Shown here piece after piece: positions 1-11,680 of a stretch of 64,000 bases of DNA. The position numbers and the translations under genes were made by a program. This DNA comes from Polytrichum commune. Its lineage: Eukaryota; Streptophyta; Polytrichopsida; Polytrichales; Polytrichaceae. The notes under the pieces are model-generated. The model searched no databases. It was not told the origin of the DNA and saw only the letters and a program-made list of their open reading frames with translations. Each line of letters opens with the position of its first letter. Position 1 is the stretch's first letter. Location of the stretch: NCBI GenBank assembly GCA_950295325.1, contig OX485803.1, forward strand, positions 61,643,554-61,707,553. The letters run 5' to 3'.

Positions 1-475
1 TGTTGAAATGGCCAATTTTCTCTGCCATGTGTCAAGTATCAAACTCACAGCTCAAATTTGTAATTTCCTCTTGCTCTCATAGCTACCCTGTATACCGGAT
101 TATTCCTTCAACAGGATGGCGATCTGAAGCTCAATGTGCTGCCTTCTTGAATGAGAAATTTGAGGGTATCAACTCAGCTCAAATTAAATATGCATAACTT
201 GTTTTACGCAGCGTCTTGCCAACACGGTGCATTTTTATCAGATCCGAGCAGACCGGATTTCAGTTTCATGACTTACGTTGTAGAATTCATTATGCATCCT
301 CTCTGACAGCTCTCTTTCATTTTCATGATGCACAGAGGCACATTCATGAATTGGTGGGTCTGTGCATAATAAAAAGATCGCATGTAAGTAAAAATGACAG
401 TAAACTGTGAAATCTACCCGGACATGCATGATGAAGGTACAAATCCTGTGAAGGCAATAACAGAATTCCACATCC
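1..475. other. intergenic, nothing recognised
   Basis: AT-rich sequence with only short open frames on both strands and no recognisable protein motif. A short sequence resembling AACTCA(CA)GCTCAAATT occurs twice (near 42-60 and 170-186). No gene is supported. Confidence 0.5.
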
Positions 476-561
476 GCGAATGTGGCATTAACCTTCCTTT
501 GTGCTTTAATTCCACATTCGCCCAAATTTTAAAATTAGAGCACAAAGGAAGGTTAATGCCA
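476..561. repeat. foldback with two competing hairpins
   Basis: Two 29-base arms (483-511 and 533-561) are inverted copies with a single mismatch, separated by a 21-base loop. They begin TGGCATTAACCTTCC and its complement. A second 10-bp pairing, GCGAATGTGG (476-485) with CCACATTCGC (512-521), overlaps the first, so the two structures exclude each other. It could be a MITE remnant or a small-RNA precursor-like foldback; expression is unknown. Confidence 0.7.
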
Positions 562-606
562 ACTCACCAAGATACCAAAAGGAAACATCCAGTTCTCGAT
601 CTGTAA

Positions 607-1029
607 GGGTGAGTTTCCATGTAGGCCACTCGCCCACTAGATTCTAGATAATAGTGGGCCGGAGGTGTTTGCATGTAGTTAAGCACAAGCCATTATCCAA
701 CCACATTCTTGTGGTGTGCTAGAATGTGGAGGGCAGTGGACACGGGTCACTAGACTTCCCTATGCCCACTAAAGAATCTTCAACCTACATGTGCTAGTCA
801 CCGAAGGATTATAACCGATTGAAGACTCAAGAGAACCAATGTTGGTTTAGAACTCCAATCTTGGTAACCAGGAGGAGGAGGTTAGTAGGTAGGCCAAGAT
901 TTGAGAAGGTGGGAGTAGCTAGTTGGCACATACGAACCCTACCCCACCAGATTCCCTCTACATTTGGGCGGGTTTATCCTCATTCACACTAGAATATGGT
1001 GGGTGGGTGGCCTACATGGATACTCACCC
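607..1029. mobile_element. MITE, Harbinger-like, family H5
   Basis: A 423-bp non-coding element with terminal inverted repeats of about 30 bp. The left end reads GGGTGAGTTTCCATGTAGGC and the right end is its complement with a few mismatches (GGGTGAGTATCCATGTAGGC). The flanks are TAA on the left and GAA on the right, consistent with a decayed 3-bp TAA target duplication of the PIF/Harbinger type. No coding potential is seen, so it is a non-autonomous element. Confidence 0.7.
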
Positions 1030-2030
1030 GAAGTCAACCAGCTCAACACTGAGTGCCACCAGTTATGTTGAATAATGGCATGTGCAGAGGCCCATTATCA
1101 CTTTGCCACCATCCCAAAAAAAATCGATAACGGGCCTGCATAAAAGTCATACCTATAGGTTAACACATGTTCTTCTCACGAGTCAATTCATTCATCTTCC
1201 ACTATGTTATGACATCCAACCTGGCTATGGCCAATTTGTCTCCTACACAATCAGGCTTTGCAAATTAAAGCTCGTCCTGAAAGCTGATGGAGTGTTAATT
1301 TGTTGGTCGCTCATTGGTGATTCCAACAAGGCTCCAATGCCCAACAAACACCCGCACATGGAGCTTGTGTGTCGTAGAAGTATAAAGTTGTTAACTTAGT
1401 ATCCAACACCTCCATCTGATTGAAAAGCTCTGCGCTTTCGCCATCGCCATGCAGAGCATTGAATATGCACAGCTTCCAACCATTGTTTATTGGACTTCGT
1501 GTCCTGTGAGAGACTAATAATTATATCTCAGTATCAAACGTCCACACCTGTCTTCAACTCGAATATGTAAGTTATGCGAGCCTGTTCACTTCCACTACCT
1601 TACCAACTTCTAAGATACTTGCTCTCGACCAATCTAAGTTGTGGAGAAGCTCAAAAATATGTTGGTGTGTTTATGTAGGTGGATCTCGATACGACATTCT
1701 CCTAATTATCAGGGTTCGTGCTATAGATCGTCTTTTTACTGTCTGAACAGATGCTGCAGGCAGATCATCATCATCATCTTGTTTCTCAACTCCCATCTTC
1801 CACTGTAGAGAGCCATTCTTCATAATGATTTCCAATAAGATAGATGTGTGTTTTTTGGATACTTCTCTCTCTGCACCACTTCTTGTAAGATATGAAGCAC
1901 AGAGTATTGTGAGATGATTCAAGAATCCAGATTGTGCCCATTGTTATTTGCCTCATGATTTTCGGAGCTCATGTGAATGCCTTGTTCATTTTCAACGTGA
2001 AGATTCTTGTGCTCATTAAGTGTTCATATA
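1030..2030. other. intergenic, nothing recognised
   Basis: Only short open frames without known motifs. A minus-strand frame (1671-1922) has a run of five Asp residues but no family resemblance I recognise. No gene is supported. Confidence 0.5.
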
Positions 2031-2215
2031 AGTTTCTCCAATCATGTCGATTATCAAACTTAAAACGGTTAGTATATTTTGAGCACGTAATTTAATTTCT
2101 CTTGAACACGTGTCTTTTTGGTGTCCGTTCTTAGATCCACACCTAACCACATACCACTCAGGTATAGGTGTCCAAATTATTGCTATGTTGGAATTGGGCA
2201 CGTCTACCTCAATCC
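2031..2215 (-). repeat. dispersed repeat R1 copy
   Basis: The reverse complement carries the R1 core: a GGTAGACGTGCCCAATTCCA-like start, then GGACACCTATA, a GAGTGGTATGTGGTTAGGTG-like segment, GGACACCAAAAAGACA and a GTGTTCAAGAGAAATTAAAT-like tail. Related copies lie near 7.2, 16.6, 17.9, 49.4 and 57.6 kb. The family is not identified. Confidence 0.6.
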
Positions 2216-4560
2216 ATTACCACAGTTATTGAAAGATCTACCATACATTCATGTCTGTTTGGGCATCCCTATGCCTATATTCAATGTCCAAGTCATCTTT
2301 CCAAGCAATCACATATTGACATGTGGCATTTAAAAGAAAATGGGGTCAAGGTTAATTAATTTACATTTTGTGGTAAATGACCAATTATCTGTTCATAGCT
2401 TGGTCATAGCAACAACTTCTGTGGCATTTATTACACTACAGTAGTGGACATTGGCTGTAGATAAAAATTTACACGTTGGGGGCACGTCATCTCTCAAGAT
2501 ATGCCATTCAAGAGGTCTCATCTACTAAACTTCTAGTAGAAATATTGACAATAAATCTTCAAAACGATTGCTTGTGTTAAGCATAGAGGGTCATGGATGT
2601 CGGCATGTAAGGTGTAATTTAATTAGTATAAGGTAGAGGGTGCTTAAACCAACACTTTAAGCTATTGCACATACATATGGTTATGTGGTGAGTATATATA
2701 TAAGCCTTCAGGATAAATATAGGCATAAAGAAGAAGAATTTTTATTTGCTTCAATTGGATGAAACTTCAAAGTCAAAATCATTAGCTTCCTTGAACGATC
2801 CCTAGGGTCCTTTGTATGACGAGTTTGCATATGATGAGGACTCCCACCTTCATTGTCTAGAATCAACACAACATAGTTGAGTACTAGACCCAAGCTAGAT
2901 CAACGTCCAAGATGGCCACCTCCATGATCCCACCTAATTTGGTTGTAGAACCGCCCCCTTGCATTCCGGGTACCAACCCCCTTGACTTTGTGGGCTTGAA
3001 CCGTTCATCCTGAAAATAAAATGGCTAGAATAGGCATTGACAAGCCACCCTAAATCCACCTTGAACCGACATGAGATAGAGTTGAGCTCGTAACCTACCC
3101 AATATGGAGGTCGTGGAGGTTGATATGTGGTGGTGCCACTAATGACACCTAAACTTGTCACTTCATAGGCCTAGGCACTCCTTTTCCATGGGGAACGGCT
3201 CAAGAGAATAGAGTGTTGATGATTGGGAGCAATTATAGGTGTTGCTTTTGGTTAGGATATTGGTTTTAGCATCCTCTACCTTAATTAATTATTATTTGAT
3301 TCAAAAGAGTGGCACTTAAAACACTATGAAGCTACCACTTTGAAGCCATTTGACACTTCTTTGATGGCAACCCTCATGGCATAAAAATCTCTCTCTCTCT
3401 CTCTCTACCTAGCTCTAGGCCAAATTTTAACCAATTGATACCACTCAGTAATATGTACCCTAAAAAGTGTTACCTCAATACTAGACAATAGCCAACTAAG
3501 GGTAAACGACTGTAGATCTGAGACTGAAAATGTACGGTCCTAATTGTTTACCTAACCATATATTAAGAGGAAGCCCACTTGAGTACTTCCTTTCCAAGAG
3601 TAAGCCGCGGAAGCAATTTACCTTAGGTAATTTTTGAGGTTAGGGTAAACAAGGAGGGGGCTTGTTGGAAGTGAATGTGCCTTACTACAAGCTGTAGATT
3701 CTCAAATGGCCAAGGAACAGGTAGAATACTCATTGAAGATAGTGAGTATTTTTGGATACAAAATATATGGTTATGCCTCATGTATTTGTGTGACATAGAT
3801 AACAATTGGGTTCTGCTGTTATTCACCTCGTGTACGTAACTAATCCTCAATTATTTGTTGGTTGGTTGCATGGGCACAGGTGAGGCAGACCCTTCACAAA
3901 CTTGACGGCCTTATTAGGTTTTGTATACCATCTTTTTACGAAATAGTGTGTGTATAGAGGAAGTAAACATTCTACAAGTTAGAAAGCATGTTTTACAATG
4001 ATACCTTGTTATTGACTTCAAGAGGATATTAGGACGTCATGTTAAACTTGATTTAGCATATGATGGACTTAGGTTGCAAGTTGGTTTGGAAAGGATTTAC
4101 ACTTGCTAACTTTAGGGATGTGAACACTCCAAAGTTACACATATTGCAAGTTTTTTCAAAATGCTCCAAAGTGTGAAAGTTAAACTGTGCAATGTACTTA
4201 CATGGAGGGAAGATCCCACCCACCCTCCCGGGTTTGGATAGATACATAGATATATGAAAGAATGGAATGGCCTCTTGACAAGAGGATGTTGTAGAAAGAA
4301 ATATGCTTGAAAGTAAGCATAGCTTCACTCAAGAAATGCCCAACTCTCTGTCTCTCTCGCTCGCTCGTTGGGACTAAGTTGTTAGGAACAAACACTGTGC
4401 TAGTAGTGAAATTCTTTTGTGTTACATGTCGAGCACAAGTCAATCTAGTTCAAATAATACTCCACAGTGCATTCACCTTGCAAGCAATAAATGTCACAGT
4501 TCTTCTCAATGTCTTGCACATGCCACTACATACAAGCTGCATTTTCTAGTACCTGTAGAG
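2216..4560. other. intergenic, nothing recognised
   Basis: AT-rich sequence with scattered short frames. A phrase resembling TTGGTTTTAGCATCCTCTAC near 3260 recurs near 17.0 kb in altered form, so pieces of old repeats are present. Short CT runs occur at about 3390 and 4340. No gene is supported. Confidence 0.5.
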
Positions 4561-4880
4561 TGTTTTATCTGGTTCAACACTTTGATTGCTATAATCTGAT
4601 TTCCATGTCGGATTGAACAAGGCATTGACGGATGGATATGACAGGTGGAATTTCACTAATGTTTTTGTCAAACCAGACTTCACTCTACAGTAGGGCCTGT
4701 GCACTCTTGTTGAATATGTTGATGATTTTGCACGTTATCTGGTGCTATCTAGCTCAACACTTTGACTCGCAATAGCCAATTTACACATTGGGTTGCACAC
4801 ATATTGAACAACGTGGATACGACATGTGAAAAAATTCATCTAGAAAACAATAATTTTGTGTCAAACCAGACATCACTCTG
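4561..4880 (+). repeat. imperfect tandem duplication
   Basis: Two diverged copies about 180 bp apart. Each runs from TATCTGGTTCAACACTTTGA (or TATCTAGCTCAACACTTTGA) to GTCAAACCAGACTTCACTCT (or the version with ACATCACTCT), followed by (A/G)CAGTAG. The spacing between matches differs, so the duplication is old. No coding role is seen. Confidence 0.55.
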
Positions 4881-7090
4881 CAGTAGTGACATCCTGGATA
4901 TATCATACTGCACATGTTGATGAATTTGCACATTCTTCATGCAGGTGACAAGTTGCACCTGTAAGAAGTTACATGCATGTTGGCCACCATCCTTAATTTC
5001 AGAATCTCTTACACCGTAATACCTCGCAACCTTATCTATCAGTTTCGGAACTACAAGAGAATCATTTGTATTTGGTTTTGGCATTGTTGTTGTTGTTGTT
5101 GTTCATTTACATGTTCCAACTCCTTTATATAAAAACCCTCACAAAGAAAACATCTGCCCACAAGCTTGCAAGTGGTGTAATTCCATTGTGAATATCAATT
5201 TGGACGCTTGACATGTATCATGTTGTGATCAATGTGAAAGGTAGATTATGTGTCTTTCATTTCTATTGACATTGATAATCATTTCACTTCTATAATTTTC
5301 AAAAAAAAATTTAATTAGGAGAATTTAACCCCTAAAAGGGAGCAAGCACAGTCAAGTATACATGAAAAGTATTTTGGTATACTAAAACCTTTTTTTTGAA
5401 ACACCTATAAATAGTAGTAAAGTGTTATTTAAATTGGATTTTTTTTCATGGCGCCCTTTGTTGTTGTGTTAAGTACTCAAATATAGAATATCAAGATGAG
5501 ATCTTCAAAACTTATCATTAAAAGTACTGCTCAAAAGGTAATGGCTGAATTTTGTTTTGGAGGTAGATTTCATGACCTTAAATATTTTGAGGTTGGATTC
5601 TCTTCATATTCCTTGATTTCATTATAAACTTGAGGTCATCATTACAAAAGTCTTGAGAAAAACATCAATTTTATGTAATTCTATCATGTTTAGAACAAAT
5701 TCTAGACAATTACGTGTTCAAAATATCTCCTTGCACTACTTGCACCGTCGTCAAAAATATGTAGGCTTGTCTTGAGATTTTACTTGTCACCATAAATTGC
5801 TTGGCTTTGTAGATCAATTTTTTTTTCAAATGTTTATGGTTTTTTCCTTCACAACATTCAAAGTTAGTATATAGTTTTGAATCACCTTCACTTAAATTTA
5901 TGCATGGTAATGGAGTTGTGGACTTGACCGTGCTTGCGCCCAAAATCCAAAACAAAATCTTTCCAAAAAAACATTCAAAACGGCATAATCCAATTTAGAA
6001 ACTTATCAATGAAACATAGTTCCTTTTATGGTAGATCTGACCATACGGATGATGTCTTTGTAAAGTTAGGATTGTTTACACAATTTTTCAACTGTTCATG
6101 TGTGCAAAATCAGAAGAGTATAACACAAGCATGTACATTGGTGTGGTCCGACAACGATGATTGCCTACACAAAAATGTGGATGTTGTTTTGGACACAAAT
6201 ATTCCAAAACATTTGTGAGCAGATCACAGACCTGCAATAAATAGCAACCCTCATAAAGCATCTGCCCATGAGAATAGTACAGTTCCACTGAAACTATCAG
6301 TTGACATATATATATACATGTCATGAACAGTTTGCATTGTATAAGTACATGTTTTTCTTTCTCAGCTCTCATGATGTGCTGATGAATTGTCATGAGAAAT
6401 AGTATTTTTTTCTGAGCATTTAAGCTACATCGCAGATATTGCACTAGACTTCTGAGAACACTTGGTTGTATTTGTCCACTAAAGTTGGAATAATCACACA
6501 GGCTAAGGAAAGTAAGAGTTACTCAATGACAGGAGACCATTAGGATATTGTTGTTGAGTCCCCTATTGAAACTTGATTCATTTGCACTAGTAACCTTTTT
6601 CATGCCAAAAATGTTAAGCAACGAAAAGAAAATAACAAGGGTTTCATGTCATGACAAATGAGCAAGTATCATGGGAGTACTTGTTACCTAGTCACATGGC
6701 TCGAGTGCAAACTTGTGAATGCATAAGTGCAAAGAAGACGTTTCCTTGAAGGAGGTTGTTATCTTATACCTTACACGTACACAATTGCCTATTGGAACAT
6801 CACATAACTGCAAGTACAATGAGGCACCTACTTGGTGTTTGCCTTTCATTCTCAAATATCGAAATCTTATAGCAACACAACATGGGTGCACTTTTTTGTT
6901 CATTGTGGGTAATTATCCACATATTAGTTCAAGTTCACCTAGGAAGGGGTGCCTCCTCCTTATTGTTTGCATGGTGAAATGAACTAGTGACCAATGAAAG
7001 ACATTTTTTTTCTTCACTTCTAGTGCCTCTATTTTTTTAATTTTTTTAATTAGCATGAACTATCATTGGGACCTCCTATGGCAATGCCTT
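4881..7090. other. intergenic, nothing recognised
   Basis: AT-rich. A phrase resembling AACCCTCA(C/T)AAAG..CATCTGCCCA occurs at about 5125-5160 and again near 6247-6270, which indicates an old duplication. A (GTT)n run lies near 5085-5102. No gene is supported. Confidence 0.45.
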
Positions 7091-7380
7091 GCTAAGTGAC
7101 CAGTAGCTTGAAGTGATGATTGTTCAAGGTTCGAGTATCACTTACTTTGTGAACTCTTAAGGTGTGTGGACCTTATATTGGCATGGTATTGTCACCTATA
7201 TTGTCCCCTATATCTAAGTGGTATGTGGCAAGGCTCTTAGTAAGAATATACACTAAAAAGACAAGTGTTACAATGAGATTGGACTATGTGTTCAAAAAGC
7301 AAACAACATTCTAGGTTCAACAATCAACACAAAGGGAGGACCTATGGGATTGTTTAAAAAAACATAGAATCTTCACTTTG
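7091..7380 (+). repeat. R1-related repeat with a pol III box-B-like site
   Basis: GGTTCGAGTATC at about 7130 resembles a pol III B box, and TAGCTTGAAGTGA about 30 bases earlier is a weak A-box candidate. The R1 core (TCTAAGTGGTATGTGGCAAG, then ACTAAAAAGACAAGTGTTA) follows. This could mean R1 is a tRNA-headed SINE, but other copies do not clearly show the boxes. Confidence 0.4.
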
Positions 7381-7446
7381 ACCTCTTACATTTTTGCATT
7401 TCAACTCTAATTTTGTGACTTGAAAGGTCGGTAGTCAACTATCACA

Positions 7447-7653
7447 ATCTCCATTGATAAACGATTGTGCCAACTTTGCTTCAAAAGCGAGGCACAGTTT
7501 GTGTTGAAGTGTCCCCTCTACAACCCCATAAGATTTCTTTCCCTATGTCAGAATGTAGAACTAGGCAGTTTCAAGTCTTTCTTCCAACTAGATCATCAAG
7601 TCGATAGCAACATCTCACTAAGGCCATTGCACTCCATTATTTTAAACAATTAA
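7447..7653 (+). pseudogene. LINE ORF2 C-terminal fragment
   Basis: The frame reads a CQLCFKSEA..QFVLKCPLYNP motif followed by an SFKSFFQ segment. It resembles the CxxC...HFxxxCPxY zinc-knuckle-like C terminus found after the reverse transcriptase domain in many non-LTR retrotransposons. No reverse transcriptase is open upstream, so only a short 3' scrap remains, and the usual Glu-His before Phe is lost. The identification rests on this short motif alone. Confidence 0.4.
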
Positions 7654-7963
7654 CCTTTTTGACACCATCTTGATGTATATCTAATCTCATAAGCCATTTG
7701 GACTTCTTGAACTATGAAATCAATTTCGTTTCGTTCACAGTTGCTAACCATATGAGACAATTCTCAATCCAATCCAAACCTCCAGCCAAATTGTATGTGA
7801 AGTTGAAAACACCCACAATAGGTCCACACACCTTATTGTAAGATCCATAGGATGCGTGCTTATTGACAACCTGATGGAGTAGCTCTCAATTTGTACCACG
7901 TCACATTTCATAGAAACTCTCGGGAGCATTCATGCAAACGAAAATGATCCCGGAACAGTGTGT

Positions 7964-8141
7964 GGGGAGATATTTTAGCAAAAATTGGTCGAGATCCTAG
8001 TGTTTCCAAGTCCAACCGGTTACATGTTGACATCTTCTTGTATTTATTTATTTATTAATTTGAGGTATATCCTCTTAATTCCTCTAAAATGATTGGTAAT
8101 TATCTTGAAGTCTTGAACTTCGACCAGTTACAATCCTACCT
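7964..8141 (+). repeat. dispersed repeat R-C, left part of an interrupted copy
   Basis: The copy contains GAGATCCTAGTGTTTCCAAG, TCCAACCGGTTACATGTTGA and TTGAACTTCGACCAGTTAC, in the same order as in the copy at 63.06-63.26 kb. The continuation (TTTCTCAAACTCGACCGGTT) resumes only at 9133, so about 990 bp were inserted. Confidence 0.6.
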
Positions 8142-9132
8142 CTTTAATATGACACGTTTGGGAAATGAGAAAAATCGTCGTATAATCGAAGTGTCACAGA
8201 GTCAATAATATGACAAATTGGACCTCTTTGTGAAAATAATGAGGTGAATCATAGAAACGCGCGCGCATTAGATATTTTGCCACATATATGAAATAAACAT
8301 TCTCTCAAATATTTTTACAAATACACAAATTTGTCTCATGAAATCTACGTGGACTTGAAGAAGGACTCAATAGTTCATTGATGTTGATGCTTCAAATTAG
8401 CAACATATATCTTATTGCGCTTCAACTTGAAATCAACTTCTAAAACTAAACTAGCCTCCAAATGGTCATAACTCTACCTAACACCCAAAGAAGCACAATT
8501 TAAATAGCTTTTCAACAATGTGTAGAATAGGAATATCCGATCAAAACTAACCTCCAAATATGCAAAAGTAGATCGATGATTAGAAATCAACCGCAAAAAC
8601 TTAATACAAATATGCCTTCACATGCTCATAACTTTGCCAATACAACTCAAAATCCGACAAAACTACTACCACAAGAAGTGAAACATCAAGAGCTTTCCAA
8701 CAACATGCATATCAAAGCAATCTAATAGATATTGAATACAAAATGTTCGAAAACAGATTGTGCACCTTGATTAGGGTGTAGGTGAAAATATGTTTCAAAA
8801 ATGACAGATTCTAACGAGTTTCTTGACTAGGTTTTGAGATAGGGAACCTAGTTCCATAAGTTCCCATGTTTTAACATTATTTGACATTGAAATTTCCTAT
8901 ATCCACATTTCATATGTGAAAGCTACATAAAATTTAATATCAACTCCGTAATTATACCCGTGTGGGTAGCATTTCTATGATATGACATTTTGGGAGTCTA
9001 AAGATGTTGTACTGACAATGTCACAATCGTGTCATAGAGGTAAATTTTAACTAAAAAGTTTGGTTTCCAAAATTTGTGGCATTATATCGAGGTTGTCGTA
9101 TTATCAAGTGCCGTGTGAAAGAGGAAGGACTG
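8142..9132. mobile_element. insertion inside R-C, class uncertain
   Basis: About 990 bp separate two halves of an R-C copy that are contiguous elsewhere. The two ends are weakly inverted copies: the left has CCTACCTCTTTAATATGACA and the complement of the right has CCTTCCTCTTTCACACGGCA. Similar CCTCTTT and GAGGT pieces recur inside. No open frame is recognisable, and no target duplication could be fixed by eye. It is probably a non-autonomous DNA element. Confidence 0.45.
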
Positions 9133-9190
9133 TGTTTCTCAAACTCGACCGGTTTGTCCGGAACTAGCAGTCGATGCTCCCCATTCATTG
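9133..9190 (+). repeat. dispersed repeat R-C, right part of an interrupted copy
   Basis: TTTCTCAAACTCGACCGGTT and the following bases continue the R-C unit that broke off at 8141; compare TTCTCAAACTCAACCGGTTC near 63,216. Confidence 0.55.
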
Positions 9191-9299
9191 TGCCGGAAGT
9201 TCCGGGGTTAAGTTACTTAACTTATAGGCACTAGCATTCGAACTCGAGAGGAGAAACATTCAACTGTCACTTGCTACAGACTGATTTGTTTGGCAGACA

Positions 9300-9322
9300 C
9301 TATATATATATATATATATATA
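9300..9322. repeat. (TA)n microsatellite
   Basis: About 11 TA units lie just left of the H1 MITE. Confidence 0.9.
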
Positions 9323-9346
9323 ATGAATGAGGGCCCCTGTGCTTTA

Positions 9347-9843
9347 GGGCCACTTCACACACGAGCCAAGAGCCGTGACCATGAAATTGTGAGAGCCCAC
9401 AAGAAAGTGTCCAAAGGTCGTCCAACACACCTCCAAAACCATGGAGTGAGGGCATGGGTCCTCAAGTGTATTGTGAAGCCGTATGTAACCGGGCCCTCAA
9501 CCAAATGCTATTTCAATGAATTTCTATTCATATGGGTCCTCACACATGATAAAATCAAATAAATCAATGGATGTGAGCATTTGGAGTACCACGGTCTCCC
9601 TGTTTTGTGCTAGGCCTACTTCCAAGAGGTGGTTTTTGAAAATAATCCAAGTGACCACGATACATGATCCATTGGATGCCATGTAGGAATCCATGTAGAC
9701 TTTACATCCATATTGCACTCACTTACTCCGTTGGTCCCTCAAGCGTAGTGTGAAGCGAACTTGGACTGGCTCTGTCTTTTCCACCGATGAGAGTCCTTGA
9801 AGTTGATGGTCACAGGCTCTCAGTCTCGTGTGTGAAGTGGCCC
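9347..9843 (+). mobile_element. Harbinger-like MITE, family H1, copy 1
   Basis: A 497-bp element with perfect 19-bp terminal inverted repeats GGGCCACTTCACACACGAG and a TTA duplication on both sides (9344-9346 and 9844-9846). A 3-bp TTA/TAA target duplication and a GGG-starting terminal repeat are typical of PIF/Harbinger elements. The interior has no transposase. Copies at 35.5 and 44.4 kb are similar throughout, and one at 18.6 kb is inverted. Confidence 0.88.
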
Positions 9844-11459
9844 TTAGATGGGGCTCATGGGAAATTAAGGCAAGTGGAAGAATAGAGTAGAGGCGCCCAT
9901 AACCGATCACTCAAGAGATTTTACGCCAAATTTGGAGAAGTATAAGGCAATGTAATTTTTTTCCCCGTGTAGGAAGATAGAGATCACGAGAATTGCAAAA
10001 AATTGGGTAATTTTATTCTTTGAACTAAATCACCGTGATTTTTTGAAGCCAAAAGTTGCCTCAATATATTACCAATATGTAGAGTCTACCATAACCGCAC
10101 ATTTTAACTGCTCGTCCCTCCTTACTTCGGCACTCAAAGCCAAGACATGTGTCGTGGCACTATTGGTTCCGGCCCAATCAAAACTTAGTCCCAACCTTAT
10201 CAAAAATTTAATCCTAGTGTGATCGAAATTGTTGTACCCTAAAGATTGTCCGATGGGGTCTTGATCGGGAATAGGCGCCTCTACTATATACAAGGGGATA
10301 TAGTTCTTCCTGTAAATCTTCCTATACAATTCCTAATAAATTATGGTGATCAACTCGGGTTGAAAACTCTTAAATGTTCCTTGTTTGAGTATACTAGAAG
10401 GTCTTAAAGCGTTTCTTTGAGTTTCATCTTTTACAACTAAAGAATCTTCAAACATTTTGCTTTGCCGCGCCGCCTAGATGCACATGCTTATCTAAGCATG
10501 CTTTGTTCCTTTCACTACTTGTGTACTCCCCAAATAGAGTTAGACTCGAGAAAGGAATTCAGAAGTTTCTCAAAAAATTTACTCTTGGAATAGAAGCAAA
10601 TGGAGTTTGTTGCCTTGTTTTTTTAGGTCACTTACACAAATGCTGGAAGTGACAAAAATAGGAGATTCGTTCAAAATTGACATTTTTCTCATACCCACTT
10701 TTGGTGACTTTACGGTTAACATTAGTATCTCATATTCTTATTGTCAAGCTGAGAAAGAAGGTCAAAACTCCCAACACCAAAATGACACAAGAAGACATGG
10801 AGGTTACGAGAACAATGTTATGAATAATCGGCACTCCAAACGCGGGAAATAAGTTGGTGGGTGTAGCCTTGTAGGCGGGGGATGTGTTTTTTGCGACCTC
10901 AAACTTAGGATATGGTGGACTTTGAAACTCCACCTCAGCATCAAATTCATACGTATATATATAGAAGTGCCTTTGTCCAACGAACAAACATGCTTATGGG
11001 AGACTGAGCCAACGACCAATTCCAAATTAGGTGGAGGGTGCACCTCGAGATGGAGGCCCGCCACGAGGCAACTAACTTATGTTACTTGTCCTTATCTCCC
11101 GCCTCCATTAATGAACCCCCGCCCCCCATAGTACACCCTCCAACGTACCCCTCAATTTCACCATGTGTGTCCCTTGCAAACCTCTGTTGTCTTAAGATGT
11201 TGCAAAAGTTGGTAACTTAACCCCCCCCCCCTTTCTTCTTCAATTCATTTTAAGCAATTACCATCCATATGTGATGATATGGATTATATTGTTACGCTCT
11301 TTATTTGATTGGTGTCACTTGAATGATGCGTAAAAATAATGAAAAGTAGAAGTTGGTGGAAACTTCACATGAACAAACCAAACCCTCAGTTTGATAGCTT
11401 AGCTGGAGAGTACAACAACAATTTCAAGGATTATGTGGCCTCTATGCTTAATATGAATG
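9844..11459. other. intergenic, nothing recognised
   Basis: No gene is supported. A run of 11 C lies at 11221-11231, and the region around 11,040-11,160 is locally C-rich. Open frames here are short and carry no known motif. Confidence 0.5.
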
Positions 11460-11614
11460 ATGGCAGCAAGGTTCACAAGATCTTCATTGTAGCTCTTAGG
11501 CCGTTCACCCTCCTTGGGGTTCTGTCGTTCAACCAAGTGCACCCAAGAGGATTTTTCAACTTGTTTTCTTGGGTTCCAGTGACCTTGTATGTTTCTTTGA
11601 TAAAGGAATGTTTG

Positions 11615-11615
<1 letters not shown>
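11460..11615 (+). repeat. dispersed repeat R-E copy
   Basis: It resembles 55,370-55,545. Shared pieces include GCACCCAAGAGG (or GCACCCGAGAGA) and TGGGTTCCAGTGACCTTGTA (or TGGGTCCTGGTGACCTTCTA), followed by TGTTT and an A-rich tail with a GAATG or GAAATAAAG. It may be the 3' end of a non-LTR element, judging only by the A-rich end. Confidence 0.45.
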
Positions 11616-11674
<59 letters not shown>

Positions 11675-11680
11675 TGTGTG
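11615..11680. repeat. (TA)n(TG)n microsatellite
   Basis: A TA run followed by about 25 TG units, interrupted by one TATG. The Cys-Val run in an overlapping open frame is an artefact of this repeat. Confidence 0.95.

Noticed and set aside
9524-9910. Minus-strand frames inside the H1 MITE
   Set aside because: The equivalent frames are not kept open across copies, and the element is non-autonomous.
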